This document shows, one piece after another, positions 48,666-57,833 of a stretch of 64,000 nucleotides of DNA (position 1 is its first letter; every line of letters starts with the position of its first letter). Location of the stretch: assembly GCF_014268585.2 (NCBI RefSeq), contig NZ_CP077092.1, forward strand, positions 1,178,001 through 1,242,000. Direction: 5' to 3'. Under the pieces are notes generated by a model. That model ran no database searches and had not been told where the DNA came from. It worked only from the letters and a program-made list of their open reading frames with translations. Source of the stretch: Pseudomonas iranensis. GTDB taxonomy: Bacteria > Pseudomonadota > Gammaproteobacteria > Pseudomonadales > Pseudomonadaceae. The position numbers and the translations under genes are program-made.

Positions 48666-49448
48666 GTGAGCGTAGCCCCCGTCCAATCGTCGCCGAACGT
48701 CAAAGATCAGGTCAGCGCTGCCGAGTGGCAGACCCGTGTCGATCTGGCCGCCTGTTATCGCCTGGTCGCGCTGCACGGCTGGGACGATCTGATCTTCACG
48801 CATATCTCGGCCAAGGTGCCCGGCACCGAAGATTTCCTGATCAATCCGTTTGGCCTGATGTTCCACGAGATCACCGCGTCAAGCCTGGTGAAAGTCGATC
48901 AGGCTGGCAACAAACTCATGGACAGTCCCTACGAAATAAACCCCGCCGGTTACACCATCCACAGTGCCGTTCACGAAGTGCGCCACGATGTAGTTTGCGT
49001 GCTGCATACACACACCGCGTCAGGCGTTGCGGTGTCGGCGCAAAAGCAGGGGGTGTTGCCGATCAGTCAGCAATCACTGTTCGTGTTGTCGAGCCTGGCC
49101 TATCACGCCTACGAGGGCGTGGCCCTGAATCATGAAGAAAAGGCGCGCCTGCAGGCCGACCTCGGCGACAACAGTTTCCTCATGCTGCACAACCACGGTC
49201 TGCTCACCTGCGGCGGCACGATCGCCGACACTTTTCTGATGATGTTCACCTTCCAGCGTGCCTGCGACATTCAGGTCATGGCGCAGACTGGAGGGGCCGA
49301 ACTGATCGCCATCGAACCGCAGATTCTCGCCGGCGCCAAGGCAATGATTGCCGGCGTCACCAAGAGCGCTCAAGGCATGGGCGGCGCGCTGGCGTGGCCG
49401 GCGCTGCTGCGCAAACTCGACCTGCAGGATCCGGGGTATAAATTCTAA
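48666..49448 (+). CDS. Class II aldolase/adducin-family protein
   Basis: A 260-residue zinc-dependent class II aldolase/adducin fold. The metal ligands are visible as VLHTHTASGVAVSA and LMLHNHGLLTCG. The substrate is unknown; family members include fuculose-phosphate aldolase and non-enzymatic adducin-like proteins. A GTG at 48657 is possible, but the GTG at 48666 has AGAGG spaced 8 bases ahead. The stop overlaps the ATG of the next gene in a TAATG junction, so the two are coupled. Confidence 0.87.
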   Translation: MSVAPVQSSPNVKDQVSAAEWQTRVDLAACYRLVALHGWDDLIFTHISAKVPGTEDFLINPFGLMFHEITASSLVKVDQAGNKLMDSPYEINPAGYTIHSAVHEVRHDVVCVLHTHTASGVAVSAQKQGVLPISQQSLFVLSSLAYHAYEGVALNHEEKARLQADLGDNSFLMLHNHGLLTCGGTIADTFLMMFTFQRACDIQVMAQTGGAELIAIEPQILAGAKAMIAGVTKSAQGMGGALAWPALLRKLDLQDPGYKF

Positions 49449-50350
49449 TGCCGCTCGCCGAGATTCCTCTGAGTGTCTGGCGCAAGCGCAGCCGGACATT
49501 CGTTTTTCATGGCCAGTCGATCCGCTACTGGACAGTCGGGCAGGGTGAACCGTTGCTGTTGATTCACGGTTTCCCCACTGCCAGTTGGGATTGGCATTAC
49601 CTGTGGCAGCCGCTGGCGCAGCGTTATCAGGTGATTGCCTGCGACATGCTCGGTTTCGGCGATTCGGCAAAACCGCGCAATCACACCTATAGCCTGCTGG
49701 AACAGGCCGATCTGCAACAGGCGCTGCTCGCCCATCTGCAGGTTGAACAAGCGGTGCATATTCTTGCCCACGACTATGGCGACAGCGTCGCTCAGGAACT
49801 GCTCGCGCGGCATTACGAAAAACGCATCGAAGTTGCCAGTTGCGTGTTCCTCAATGGCGGTCTGTTTCCGGAAACCCATCGTCCGCTGCTGATGCAGAAA
49901 CTGCTGCTCAGTCCGATTGGCTGGCTGCTTGGCCGCGCATTCAGCCGTGAGGCGCTGGTCAAAGGTTTCCGGCAGATCTTCGGCGCGCAGACCCAGCCGA
50001 CCGAAAGCGAACTGGATGATTACTGGAGTCTGGTCGACAGCAACCATGGCCCGCGCATTCTGCATAAATTGATCACTTACATCCCCGAGCGCCGGGTGCA
50101 GCGTGAGCGCTGGGTGACGGCCATGCAGCAGGGTGACATTCCCTTGCGGGTGATCGACGGCGCATTTGACCCGATTTCCGGGGTGCACATGGTCGAGCGA
50201 TATCGCGAATTGATCCCTGATGCAGACACCGTGCTGTTGCCAGGCATCGGCCACTATCCGCAAACCGAGGCGCCGGCGCTGGTGCTCAAGCATTATCTGG
50301 CGTTTCGCGATCGTCTGGTATTGCCTCCACGCAAAGTGGCGTACTCCTGA
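49448..50350 (+). CDS. Alpha/beta hydrolase, epoxide hydrolase / haloalkane dehalogenase type
   Basis: A 300-residue alpha/beta hydrolase. The oxyanion region is LIHGFPTASWDW. The nucleophile elbow is AHDYGDS, with Asp109 as nucleophile, which points to epoxide hydrolases or haloalkane dehalogenases and away from esterases. The general-base histidine lies in GIGHYPQTEAP. The substrate is unknown. It is coupled to the class II aldolase gene by a TAATG overlap, and an SDR follows after 153 bases. Confidence 0.87.
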   Translation: MPLAEIPLSVWRKRSRTFVFHGQSIRYWTVGQGEPLLLIHGFPTASWDWHYLWQPLAQRYQVIACDMLGFGDSAKPRNHTYSLLEQADLQQALLAHLQVEQAVHILAHDYGDSVAQELLARHYEKRIEVASCVFLNGGLFPETHRPLLMQKLLLSPIGWLLGRAFSREALVKGFRQIFGAQTQPTESELDDYWSLVDSNHGPRILHKLITYIPERRVQRERWVTAMQQGDIPLRVIDGAFDPISGVHMVERYRELIPDADTVLLPGIGHYPQTEAPALVLKHYLAFRDRLVLPPRKVAYS

Positions 50351-50503
50351 TTCTCGCCGAGAGCACAGGCTCTCGGCGACCGGACACTCGATCATCCCTC
50401 AGCCTTATCGCGCACCATTCAGCCGCAGCCGTGTTCGTTGTGACCCAAAGCGTCGTGCCTGACACTCAGGTTCATTACCTCTTGGCCTGCTGGAGTTGCC
50501 GCG

Positions 50504-51415
50504 ATGAATGAACCTGTGCGTTTCGAAGATAAAGTCGTGATAGTGACCGGCGCCGGTGGCGGCCTCGGTCGTGCGCATGCGCTGCTGTTCGCCAGACAGG
50601 GCGCCAAAGTGCTGGTCAACGATCTCGGTGGCTCGACGCAGGGCGAGGGCGCCAACGCTTCGGCTGCCGACCGCGTAGTGGCGGAAATCCGCGAGGCTGG
50701 CGGTATTGCCGAAGCCAACCACGACTCGGTGACTGACGGCGACAAACTGGTACAGAACGCCCTCGATGCCTTCGGCCGCGTCGACGTCATAGTCAACAAT
50801 GCCGGGATCCTGCGCGACAAGTCATTTCACAAGATGGACGACGCCGACTGGGATCTGGTCTATCGCGTCCACGTTGAAGGCGCCTACAAAGTTACCCGTG
50901 CTGCCTGGCCGCATCTGCGCGAGCAAAACTACGGTCGTGTGATTTTCACTGCGTCGACTTCTGGCATTTACGGCAATTTCGGTCAGTCCAACTACGGCAT
51001 GGCCAAACTCGGGCTTTACGGGTTGACCCGAACGCTGGCGATCGAAGGGCGCAAGAACAACATTCTGGTCAACGCCATCGCCCCGACCGGCGGCACGCGC
51101 ATGACCGAGGGCCTGATCCCGCCGCAAGTATTCGAGCAACTGAAGCCGGAACTGGTCAGCCCGCTGGTGGTGTATCTGGCCAGCGAGCAATGCCAGGAAA
51201 CGTCCGGCCTGTTCGAAGTCGGCGGCGGCTGGATGGGCAAGGTGCGCTGGGAACGCAGCCTCGGTGCCGGCTTCGATCCGCGCGAGGGGTTCTCGCCAGA
51301 GGATGTGGCGGCGCACTGGCAGCAGATTTGCGATTTCGAAGGCGCGGCGCACCCGAAGGACAATATCGAAGCGTTGAAGGAAATGATGGCGAATTTGCAG
51401 AAGTATTCGATTTGA
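50504..51415 (+). CDS. SDR oxidoreductase, 3-hydroxyacyl-CoA dehydrogenase type
   Basis: A 303-residue short-chain dehydrogenase. The cofactor loop is VTGAGGGLGRAHALLFARQG with NNAGILRDKSF, and the catalytic Ser-Tyr-Lys lies in FTASTSGIYGNFGQSNYGMAKLG. The long C-terminal extension after residue 250 matches the peroxisomal multifunctional enzyme 2/HSD17B4 group, which oxidises 3-hydroxyacyl-CoA. The substrate is inferred. It is followed by a hairpin that may serve both this gene and the immunity gene. Confidence 0.88.
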   Translation: MNEPVRFEDKVVIVTGAGGGLGRAHALLFARQGAKVLVNDLGGSTQGEGANASAADRVVAEIREAGGIAEANHDSVTDGDKLVQNALDAFGRVDVIVNNAGILRDKSFHKMDDADWDLVYRVHVEGAYKVTRAAWPHLREQNYGRVIFTASTSGIYGNFGQSNYGMAKLGLYGLTRTLAIEGRKNNILVNAIAPTGGTRMTEGLIPPQVFEQLKPELVSPLVVYLASEQCQETSGLFEVGGGWMGKVRWERSLGAGFDPREGFSPEDVAAHWQQICDFEGAAHPKDNIEALKEMMANLQKYSI

Positions 51416-51422
51416 AATTAAC

Positions 51423-51453
51423 GGAGCCACCAACCCTCGCGGCGGGTGGCTCC
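51423..51453. terminator. Hairpin between SDR and immunity gene, possible bidirectional terminator
   Basis: GGAGCCACC (51423-51431) pairs with GGTGGCTCC (51445-51453) around a 13-base loop. Only a short TTTT lies nearby, so termination is plausible but not certain. Confidence 0.6.
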
Positions 51454-51458
51454 AGTTT

Positions 51459-51719
51459 TCAAATGTATCTTTTTTCTGTCATGAACTTGGGCGGCTTCCA
51501 GTTAGGTCCTTTGATAGCTAGGCCCTTTTCTCCCTCCAGCAAAATCCCGGCAGCGAAGAGCCGAGCGTACGATGCTTCCAGGGTCCCATACTCGTCGATC
51601 AGGTCTCGATTGTGGCGTCTGATCATCATGTCCAGATGTGGCGTTGCCTGAAGTAACGCGAACACAGTGACTATGTCATCCAGAGGTTCATTTTTAACAA
51701 TCATCTCAACGGTGCTCAT
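51459..51719 (-). CDS. Probable bacteriocin immunity protein
   Basis: An 86-residue soluble, mainly helical protein I do not recognise by sequence (it contains FALLQATPHLDMMIRRHNRDLIDEYGTLEASYARLF). Its position, starting within the last codons of the bacteriocin gene (ATGA overlap), with AAGGAG 8 bases ahead and the same strand, is that of a cognate immunity gene. A GTG at 51725 would add two residues. Function is inferred from context only. Confidence 0.75.
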   Translation of the reverse strand: MSTVEMIVKNEPLDDIVTVFALLQATPHLDMMIRRHNRDLIDEYGTLEASYARLFAAGILLEGEKGLAIKGPNWKPPKFMTEKRYI

Positions 51720-53800
51720 TGCCACATCTCCTTCAGCAATTTCTGGTAATCACGTTCTTCCTGCTCCATTGCTGCAGCCAGTGCTTCGGGCGTGTAGAGA
51801 AGTGCGGGATCGTCTTTCAACTGGAAATCTTCCAACGTTGCCGTATGCACGTTATTCCAGATCGGTGACCCGATCTCTGGCATCTCGGTATCACCAAAGC
51901 CTAAAGCTCTGAATCTTTCGAACTCCCTTATCTCGTGAGTGTAGAAACGTTTGTCAGTGTCGGAAGCTTCGAGTTCTCCACGAGCGATTCGCTCCAGGCG
52001 ATCAAGCATTACGTCATTGGCAGCTGATTGCGGAAACTTTGAAATGTGTAACTTCACGATGTCCGTTCCTTCCGATGAAACAGCGGCTGTTGCCCACTGC
52101 AAATCTGATATTTCATCTCCAATCTCGTCAGGGTTGAAACTACGCCCGCTGTGCTTCCCCTCTTCGGTCGCCCCTTCATAAGGACTGCTGAACACCACAT
52201 AAAGCGGCTCAATCCCCGAATCAACCGGAAACACGATGATGAATCGATCCCAGCCTTCAATCAGGATCGGGTTCAGATCCAGCCGCCCTTCAACCGGAAC
52301 AACGGAAGCGCCGGAATAGGCGGGCGAACCGGTATCCACTATTGGCAAAGCGGTCGATTGGTCGCCCGGCGAGATTGCCGGCGTCCAGGTCAGGAAGTCG
52401 GTAGGCGAGTCCGATAGTGCGACCTCGTATACGTCGTTGAGCAAATCGTATGCGGCATTGAGGACCAGCACACTTGAGCGAATATGGAAGTCATCACTCG
52501 TAGCGACGAACACTTGCGTGCCAGCCCCGAGTCGCCTGACGCCTAGCCCGACCTGCATTTCCAAACTACCCTGCCGGTCCGCGATTTCATGTAGCGTCTC
52601 GGCCGGTTCGGACGACAACTCGGCCAGTGGAACGCTCATGGCGAAGCGTTCGCCGTTGCCCAGAGGTGACGGCATCAACAGTGCTGCGAACCCCATCAAT
52701 ACTGGACTGCCGAACAGCGCCGTGCCCGTCGCTGTCAGGGTCGCTTTTGCGGTACGTAGCGCATTGAGTATTCCCGCCGAGGTAGCCGGGCTGAGCGGGA
52801 CGGCTGTCGAAGCGAAAGAAACGGCCGGGCCGTTGCTGGCCATTGCTCCAGAGGACGGAAAGACATGCTTCCTGTCCTCCTGTAACCGAGGCTGTTCTGC
52901 CGCATGGGCCAGCGCCGTTGGTTCCGCTTTGGCTTGTGCCTCGGCCTGGGCGATTTTCAACGCAGCCAGCCGCTCTTTCTCCCGAGCTTCAACCTCAGCA
53001 TTCAGGCGCGCGGTCTCAGCCGCCGATCGAGCCTGTTCGGCATCCCGACGCTGTTTCTCCGCCAACGCGGCCAGACGCGCCTGTTCGCGTGCGCGGATTT
53101 CTTCCTGCTCCCGGCGCACCGCTTCGGCAATGTCACGCTGGCGCTGTTGCTCAGCGGCAATGTGGGCACGTTCTGCAGCTTGGCGTTGCGCCTCTGCCGC
53201 TGCCGCCTGTGCCTGATCCTGGGCTTGTACGGTGGCCAGCCAATTGAGTACGCCAGCCTGTTGCTGGTTGAGCAGCGCCAATGTCTGGCCCAGCAGCCGC
53301 GCTTCGTGGGCGGCCCGAAACGACTCGCTCCACAACGCTCTGCTGCGGACCGCTGCGCCATGCGCGCGCCGATTGGCCGATGCCTGATTCAGGTAATCCT
53401 TGAAGGTTTTTCCCAGTGGATCGCTGCCATAAAAGCGGTTGGCGATGGCAGTCTGCCGTTGAAACTCGGCGCTCTTGCGTTGAATCAACGTGTTCCTGAC
53501 GCCCACTTCGCGGGCCAGTGCTGCGGCAGGTGGCAGAGGATTGGTCGGTCCTTCCAGCCTGCTCGCCGCCAGTTCGACCTCAATGGTTTGGGGAATAGAG
53601 GCGGTTCTTGCGTTGAATTCCTGTTCCACGGCGACTTGCGTTTCATGCATCGATTCACGCGTCTGCGGATTGGCGCCGGCAGGGCCGAACATGCCGCTGT
53701 AGGAGTAATTCATGTCGCGATCTTTGAATGGTTCGAAGTCATCAGGACCGAACTCCCTGATATGTACTGGATCCAGTTCCAACGGTGGAGGCTTTGGCAT
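51716..53800 (-). CDS. S-type pyocin-like bacteriocin with unrecognised C-terminal toxin domain
   Basis: A 694-residue modular protein. A proline-rich N-terminal region is followed by a long Ala/Gln/Arg/Glu coiled coil (about residues 190-300). A pyocin-S-like translocation domain spans about 380-545 (EMQVGLGVRRLGAGTQVFVATSDDFHI, then IEPLYVVFSSPYEG). A C-terminal domain of about 145 residues begins near GKHSGRSFNPDEIGD. That last domain lacks the HNH DNase pattern of colicin-type pyocins; H622, E623, N649, N650 and H652 are candidate active-site residues. The ATG at 53800 was chosen because AAGGA is best spaced for it. It is followed by an overlapping probable immunity gene. Confidence 0.85.
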   Translation of the reverse strand: MPKPPPLELDPVHIREFGPDDFEPFKDRDMNYSYSGMFGPAGANPQTRESMHETQVAVEQEFNARTASIPQTIEVELAASRLEGPTNPLPPAAALAREVGVRNTLIQRKSAEFQRQTAIANRFYGSDPLGKTFKDYLNQASANRRAHGAAVRSRALWSESFRAAHEARLLGQTLALLNQQQAGVLNWLATVQAQDQAQAAAAEAQRQAAERAHIAAEQQRQRDIAEAVRREQEEIRAREQARLAALAEKQRRDAEQARSAAETARLNAEVEAREKERLAALKIAQAEAQAKAEPTALAHAAEQPRLQEDRKHVFPSSGAMASNGPAVSFASTAVPLSPATSAGILNALRTAKATLTATGTALFGSPVLMGFAALLMPSPLGNGERFAMSVPLAELSSEPAETLHEIADRQGSLEMQVGLGVRRLGAGTQVFVATSDDFHIRSSVLVLNAAYDLLNDVYEVALSDSPTDFLTWTPAISPGDQSTALPIVDTGSPAYSGASVVPVEGRLDLNPILIEGWDRFIIVFPVDSGIEPLYVVFSSPYEGATEEGKHSGRSFNPDEIGDEISDLQWATAAVSSEGTDIVKLHISKFPQSAANDVMLDRLERIARGELEASDTDKRFYTHEIREFERFRALGFGDTEMPEIGSPIWNNVHTATLEDFQLKDDPALLYTPEALAAAMEQEERDYQKLLKEMWQ

Positions 53801-54510
53801 ATTCATGTCCTTTTGAATGTGCGTTTTCACTCGCTCGAAAAGTGCGCACGGGTGGCGATGACATCCGTGTCACCAGCGAATGGTTGAGGTGTTTCAAGTT
53901 ACCTCAGAGTGGCGGTAATCAAATCCGAGAAGCCCGTCAGTAACAGGGCGTTATGTCGAAAGGGTTTTCGCGGGTTTTCATCGATGCAGAGGGAATTCGT
54001 CCGAGCTTCGAAGAAATGTCTGACGCGCTGATGGGAAGCGTTACCGAACCGCATTCCAGCCTTTTTAAACGCCCATAAAAAAGGCCGCTGCAAACGCAGC
54101 GGCCAAGGTAAGACGTTGGATCAAGGAGCTACAAATCAACGTCAGTGAACAGCGGGGCGGTAAACCGAAAACATCGATTTATCCAGAATCTGTAGCCAGT
54201 CGCTCGCGATTCAGCGTAGCGGGCTTCGCGCTTTGCGGCGTGTGCCGGGAAAGCGCGCTCAGAATACGGGCTTGAGTGTGTAGGAAAAATACCGATTCCA
54301 GACATGCACTGTTACGGGGCGCGCAACAGTGGCGTGCCCATGCATGGCGCTGATGATGCGCCATCCAGCCAGCCCATGAACCGCTCAAGGCCCCGCCGTG
54401 CAAGGCCATTCATCCTTTCGAGCGACAACGCAAATACCTCCTTGGTGCGCTTATCGACCGCAGCGCCCGGCAGTAGGGTGGGGCCTTCTGTCACTCACTG
54501 GGGAAGACGC
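53801..54510. other. 710-base gap between the bacteriocin and DUF1302 genes
   Basis: No convincing protein gene was found. The gap holds the bacteriocin promoter region and the upstream region of the DUF1302 gene, plus a minus-strand terminator (54075-54103) with no gene ahead of it. Short ORFs in both orientations lack family resemblance. A short minus-strand peptide ending SMFSVYRPAVH just upstream of that terminator might be the remnant of a lost gene; this is speculative. Confidence 0.5.
54075..54103 (-). terminator. Minus-strand terminator without an obvious gene
   Basis: GGCCGCTGC pairs with GCAGCGGCC around AAAC, and the flanking A6 becomes T6 when read leftward. No leftward gene precedes it within 200 bases. 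Confidence 0.75.
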
Positions 54511-56304
54511 ATGACAAAAACAACAATGCGCGCCATCTTCACACCGCAGGCGCTGGCCGCTGCGGTGGCTCTGGGTTGCGGCGCCCAGGCGCACGCGGTC
54601 GCCTTCAACATCGGCGAAATCGAAGGCACCTTCGACTCGTCTCTTTCGGTCGGCGCGAGCTGGGGCCTGCGCGATGCCGACAGTTCGCTGGTCGGCACGG
54701 TCAATGGCGGCAGCGGACAATCGTCCACCGGTGATGACGGGCGCCTGAATTTCAAGAAGGGCGAAACCTTCTCGAAAATCTTCAAGGGTATCCACGACCT
54801 CGAACTGAAGTACGGCGATACCGGCGTGTTCGTGCGGGGCAAATACTGGTACGACTTCGAACTCAAGGACGAAGACCGCGAGTTCAAACAGATCAGCGAC
54901 AGCGGCCGCAAGGAAGGCGCCAAGTCTTCCGGCGCGCAGATCCTCGATGCCTTCGTTTATCACAACTACGCCATCGCTGATTTGCCCGGCACCGTGCGGG
55001 CCGGCAAGCAGGTGGTGAGCTGGGGCGAAAGTACCTTCATCGGCAACTCGATCAACAGCATCAACCCGGTCGACGTCTCGGCATTCCGCCGTCCCGGTGC
55101 GGAGATCAAGGAAGGCCTGATTCCGGTAAACATGCTGTTTGGTTCGCAGAGCCTGACCGACAAACTTTCGGTCGAAGGCTTCTACCAACTGGAGTGGGAC
55201 CAGACCGTTCTCGACAACTGCGGCACGTTCTTTGGCGTCGACGTGGCGGCGGACGGCTGCAACAACGGCTACACCGTCGGCAGCCCAGCGGTGGCGCCAC
55301 TGGTGCCGCTGACCACCGCGTTCGGCCAAGGCATTCAGGTCACCCGCGAGGGCGTGGTGATCCCCCGTGGCGGCGATCGCGATGCGCGCGATTCGGGGCA
55401 GTGGGGCACGGCGCTGCGCTGGCTCGGCGAAGACACCGAATACGGTCTCTACTTCATGAACTACCACAGCCGTACGCCGACGGTCGGCACCACCACGGCG
55501 GGGCTGTCGACACTGGCGGCGTTGCCAGGCATGGTCGGCATCGCCAACGGTCTCGCGCCTGGCAGCGGTGCGGGGCTGGCGCAGAGCGTGATGCTCGGGC
55601 GCGGTCAGTATTACCTCGAATATCCGGAAGACATTCGCCTGTACGGCGCCAGTTTCTCCACCACGCTGCCCACCGGCACCGCGTGGACCGGCGAGGTCAG
55701 CTACCGGCCGAACGCGCCGGTGCAGGTCAACACCAACGACCTGACGCTGGCGCTGGTCAACCCGATTGCCGGCGGCACCGCATCGCCACTCGCGACTTCG
55801 CCGGGTGCGGACAACAAAGGCTACCGGCGCAAGGAAGTCACGCAGATCCAGAGCACCCTCACACACTTCTTCGATCAGGTGCTCGGCGCCGAACGCTTGA
55901 CCGTGGTCGGCGAAGCAGCGGTGGTGCATGTCGGTGGTCTGGAGTCCCGCAGTGAGCTGCGTTATGGCCGTGATTCGGTCTACGGCCAGTACGGATTCGG
56001 CGGCGATACCGACGGCTTCGTCACCTCGACTTCGTGGGGCTATCGCGCCCGGGCGATTCTCGATTACGCCAACGTCATCGGCGGGATCAACCTCAAGCCC
56101 AACCTGTCGTGGTCCCATGACGTCGCCGGTTACGGCCCCAACGGTCTGTTCAACGAAGGTGCGAAAGCCATCAGCTTCGGCGTCGATGCCGACTACCGCA
56201 ACACCTACACCGCAAGCCTGAGTTACACCGACTTTTTCGGTGGCGACTACAACGTCCTCGAAGACCGTGACTTCGTGGCCCTGAGCTTCGGCGTGAACTT
56301 CTGA
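54511..56304 (+). CDS. DUF1302 outer-membrane protein
   Basis: A 597-residue protein with an Ala-rich signal peptide (MTKTTMRAIFTPQALAAAVALGCGAQAHA) and a beta-rich body ending RDFVALSFGVNF, a typical outer-membrane C-terminal signature. DUF1302 proteins are porin-like and occur next to DUF1329 proteins; they are associated with lipid or hydrophobic compound transport, but the substrate is unknown. The frame opens upstream, but the signal peptide starts at 54511. It is 23 bases ahead of the DUF1329 gene and co-transcribed. Confidence 0.9.
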   Translation: MTKTTMRAIFTPQALAAAVALGCGAQAHAVAFNIGEIEGTFDSSLSVGASWGLRDADSSLVGTVNGGSGQSSTGDDGRLNFKKGETFSKIFKGIHDLELKYGDTGVFVRGKYWYDFELKDEDREFKQISDSGRKEGAKSSGAQILDAFVYHNYAIADLPGTVRAGKQVVSWGESTFIGNSINSINPVDVSAFRRPGAEIKEGLIPVNMLFGSQSLTDKLSVEGFYQLEWDQTVLDNCGTFFGVDVAADGCNNGYTVGSPAVAPLVPLTTAFGQGIQVTREGVVIPRGGDRDARDSGQWGTALRWLGEDTEYGLYFMNYHSRTPTVGTTTAGLSTLAALPGMVGIANGLAPGSGAGLAQSVMLGRGQYYLEYPEDIRLYGASFSTTLPTGTAWTGEVSYRPNAPVQVNTNDLTLALVNPIAGGTASPLATSPGADNKGYRRKEVTQIQSTLTHFFDQVLGAERLTVVGEAAVVHVGGLESRSELRYGRDSVYGQYGFGGDTDGFVTSTSWGYRARAILDYANVIGGINLKPNLSWSHDVAGYGPNGLFNEGAKAISFGVDADYRNTYTASLSYTDFFGGDYNVLEDRDFVALSFGVNF

Positions 56305-56327
56305 TCTGCCCGAGAAGGATGACTGCA

Positions 56328-57695
56328 ATGCGCAAAACGATTCTGCAATGTGGCGTGCTGGCCTTGAGTCTGCTGGCCGCCAACGTGATGGCGGCGGTGT
56401 CGCCGGACGAAGCGAACAAACTCGGTACCAGCCTGACCCCGCTCGGCGCCGAGAAGGCCGGCAATGCGGACGGATCGATTCCGGCCTGGACCGGCGGCAT
56501 CCCGAAAAACGCCGGCGCGGTGGACAGCAAGGGCTTCCTCGCCGACCCGTTTGCCAACGAAAAACCGCTGTTCACCATCACCGCCGCGAACGTCGAGCAG
56601 TACAAAAGCAAGCTCTCCGATGGCCAGGTGGCGATGTTCAAACGCTACCCGGAAACCTACAAGATTCCGGTCTACCCGACCCACCGCACCGTGGGTGCGC
56701 CAGCGGAAATCTATGAGTCGGCCAAGCGCAGCGCGCTGAACGTCAACGCGATCAACGACGGCAACGGCCTGGCCAATTTCACCGGCAACCGCTACTACGC
56801 CTTCCCGATTCCGAAGAATGGCGTCGAGGTGCTGTGGAACCACATCACCCGCTACCACGGTGGCAATCTGCGGCGGATCATCACCCAGGTCACGCCGCAG
56901 ACCAACGGCAGCTACACGCCGATCCGCTTCGAAGAAGAGATCGCCGTGCCGCAACTGATGAAAGACATCGACCCGGAAAAAGCCGCCAACGTGCTGACCT
57001 TCTTCAAGCAATCGGTGACCGCCCCGGCGCGGTTGGCCGGTAACGTGCTGCTGGTGCACGAAACCCTCGATCAGGTGAAGGAACCGCGTCTGGCGTGGAT
57101 CTACAACGCCGGTCAACGCCGCGTACGTCGGGCGCCGCAAGTGGCCTATGACGGTCCGGGTACAGCGGCCGATGGCCTGAGGACTTCCGACAACTTCGAC
57201 ATGTTCTCCGGAGCGCCGGATCGCTATGACTGGAAACTGGTTGGCAAGAAGGAAATGTACATTCCCTACAACAGCTACAAGCTCGACTCGCCGAAGCTCA
57301 AGTACGACGACATCGTCAAGGCCGGGCACATCAATCAGGACCTGACCCGTTACGAACTGCACCGCGTCTGGGAAGTGATCGGCACGGTGAAACCGAACGA
57401 GCGGCACATCTACGCCAAGCGTCACATGTACATCGACGAGGACAGCTGGCAAGTGGCACTGGCCGATCACTACGACGGTCGCGGGCAACTGTGGCGCGTC
57501 GCCGAAGGTCACGCGCAGTACTACTACGATCATCAGGCCCAGGCATACACGCTGGAAGCGCTCTACGACATCATCGCCGGCCGCTACATTGCGTTGGGCA
57601 TGAAGAACGAAGAGAAGCACAGCTTCGAATTCGGCTTCGAAGCCAAGGCCGCCGATTACACCCCGTCGGCTCTGCGCGCCGAGGGCGTACGGTAA
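56328..57695 (+). CDS. DUF1329 periplasmic lipoprotein-carrier-like protein
   Basis: A 455-residue secreted protein with signal peptide MRKTILQCGVLALSLLAANVMA and the DUF1329 domain, which resembles the LolB/outer-membrane carrier fold (YNAGQRRVRRAPQVAYDGPG and MYIPYNSYKLDSPKLKYDDI are characteristic). It is partner to the DUF1302 protein. AGAAGG is correctly placed for the ATG at 56328; an ATG at 56319 is less likely. A terminator follows, then a LuxR-type regulator. Confidence 0.9.
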   Translation: MRKTILQCGVLALSLLAANVMAAVSPDEANKLGTSLTPLGAEKAGNADGSIPAWTGGIPKNAGAVDSKGFLADPFANEKPLFTITAANVEQYKSKLSDGQVAMFKRYPETYKIPVYPTHRTVGAPAEIYESAKRSALNVNAINDGNGLANFTGNRYYAFPIPKNGVEVLWNHITRYHGGNLRRIITQVTPQTNGSYTPIRFEEEIAVPQLMKDIDPEKAANVLTFFKQSVTAPARLAGNVLLVHETLDQVKEPRLAWIYNAGQRRVRRAPQVAYDGPGTAADGLRTSDNFDMFSGAPDRYDWKLVGKKEMYIPYNSYKLDSPKLKYDDIVKAGHINQDLTRYELHRVWEVIGTVKPNERHIYAKRHMYIDEDSWQVALADHYDGRGQLWRVAEGHAQYYYDHQAQAYTLEALYDIIAGRYIALGMKNEEKHSFEFGFEAKAADYTPSALRAEGVR

Positions 57696-57717
57696 CGGGT
57701 CTGCTGTACCGGTGGAC

Positions 57718-57746
57718 AAAAGGCGACCGCACGGTCGCCTTTTTTA
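57718..57746 (+). terminator. Terminator after the DUF1329 gene
   Basis: AAAAGGCGACCG pairs with GGTCGCCTTTT around CAC, followed by T6. It closes the DUF1302-DUF1329 operon. Confidence 0.9.
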
Positions 57747-57787
57747 TGGCCATCAATCAGCGTGCTGAATACTCGTCAACAAGGGCG

Positions 57788-57812
57788 CGGGAGAGGGCTA
57801 GGGTGAGCGCAC
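57788..57812. repeat. Half-copy of the CCCTCACCC repeat
   Basis: GCGGGAGAGGGCTAGGGTGA matches the right arm of the element at 25510-25544 with few changes. The partner arm was not found nearby, so it is probably a decayed solo copy. Confidence 0.6.
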
Positions 57813-57833
57813 AACGATAAGAAGGCTCACCCG

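Noticed and set aside
53899-54093. Small minus-strand ORF upstream of the bacteriocin
   Set aside because: No ribosome site or family resemblance; overlaps a terminator hairpin.
54451-56328. Minus-strand 625-codon frame antisense to the DUF1302 gene
   Set aside because: Shadow of the plus-strand gene, which has a signal peptide and outer-membrane C-terminus.
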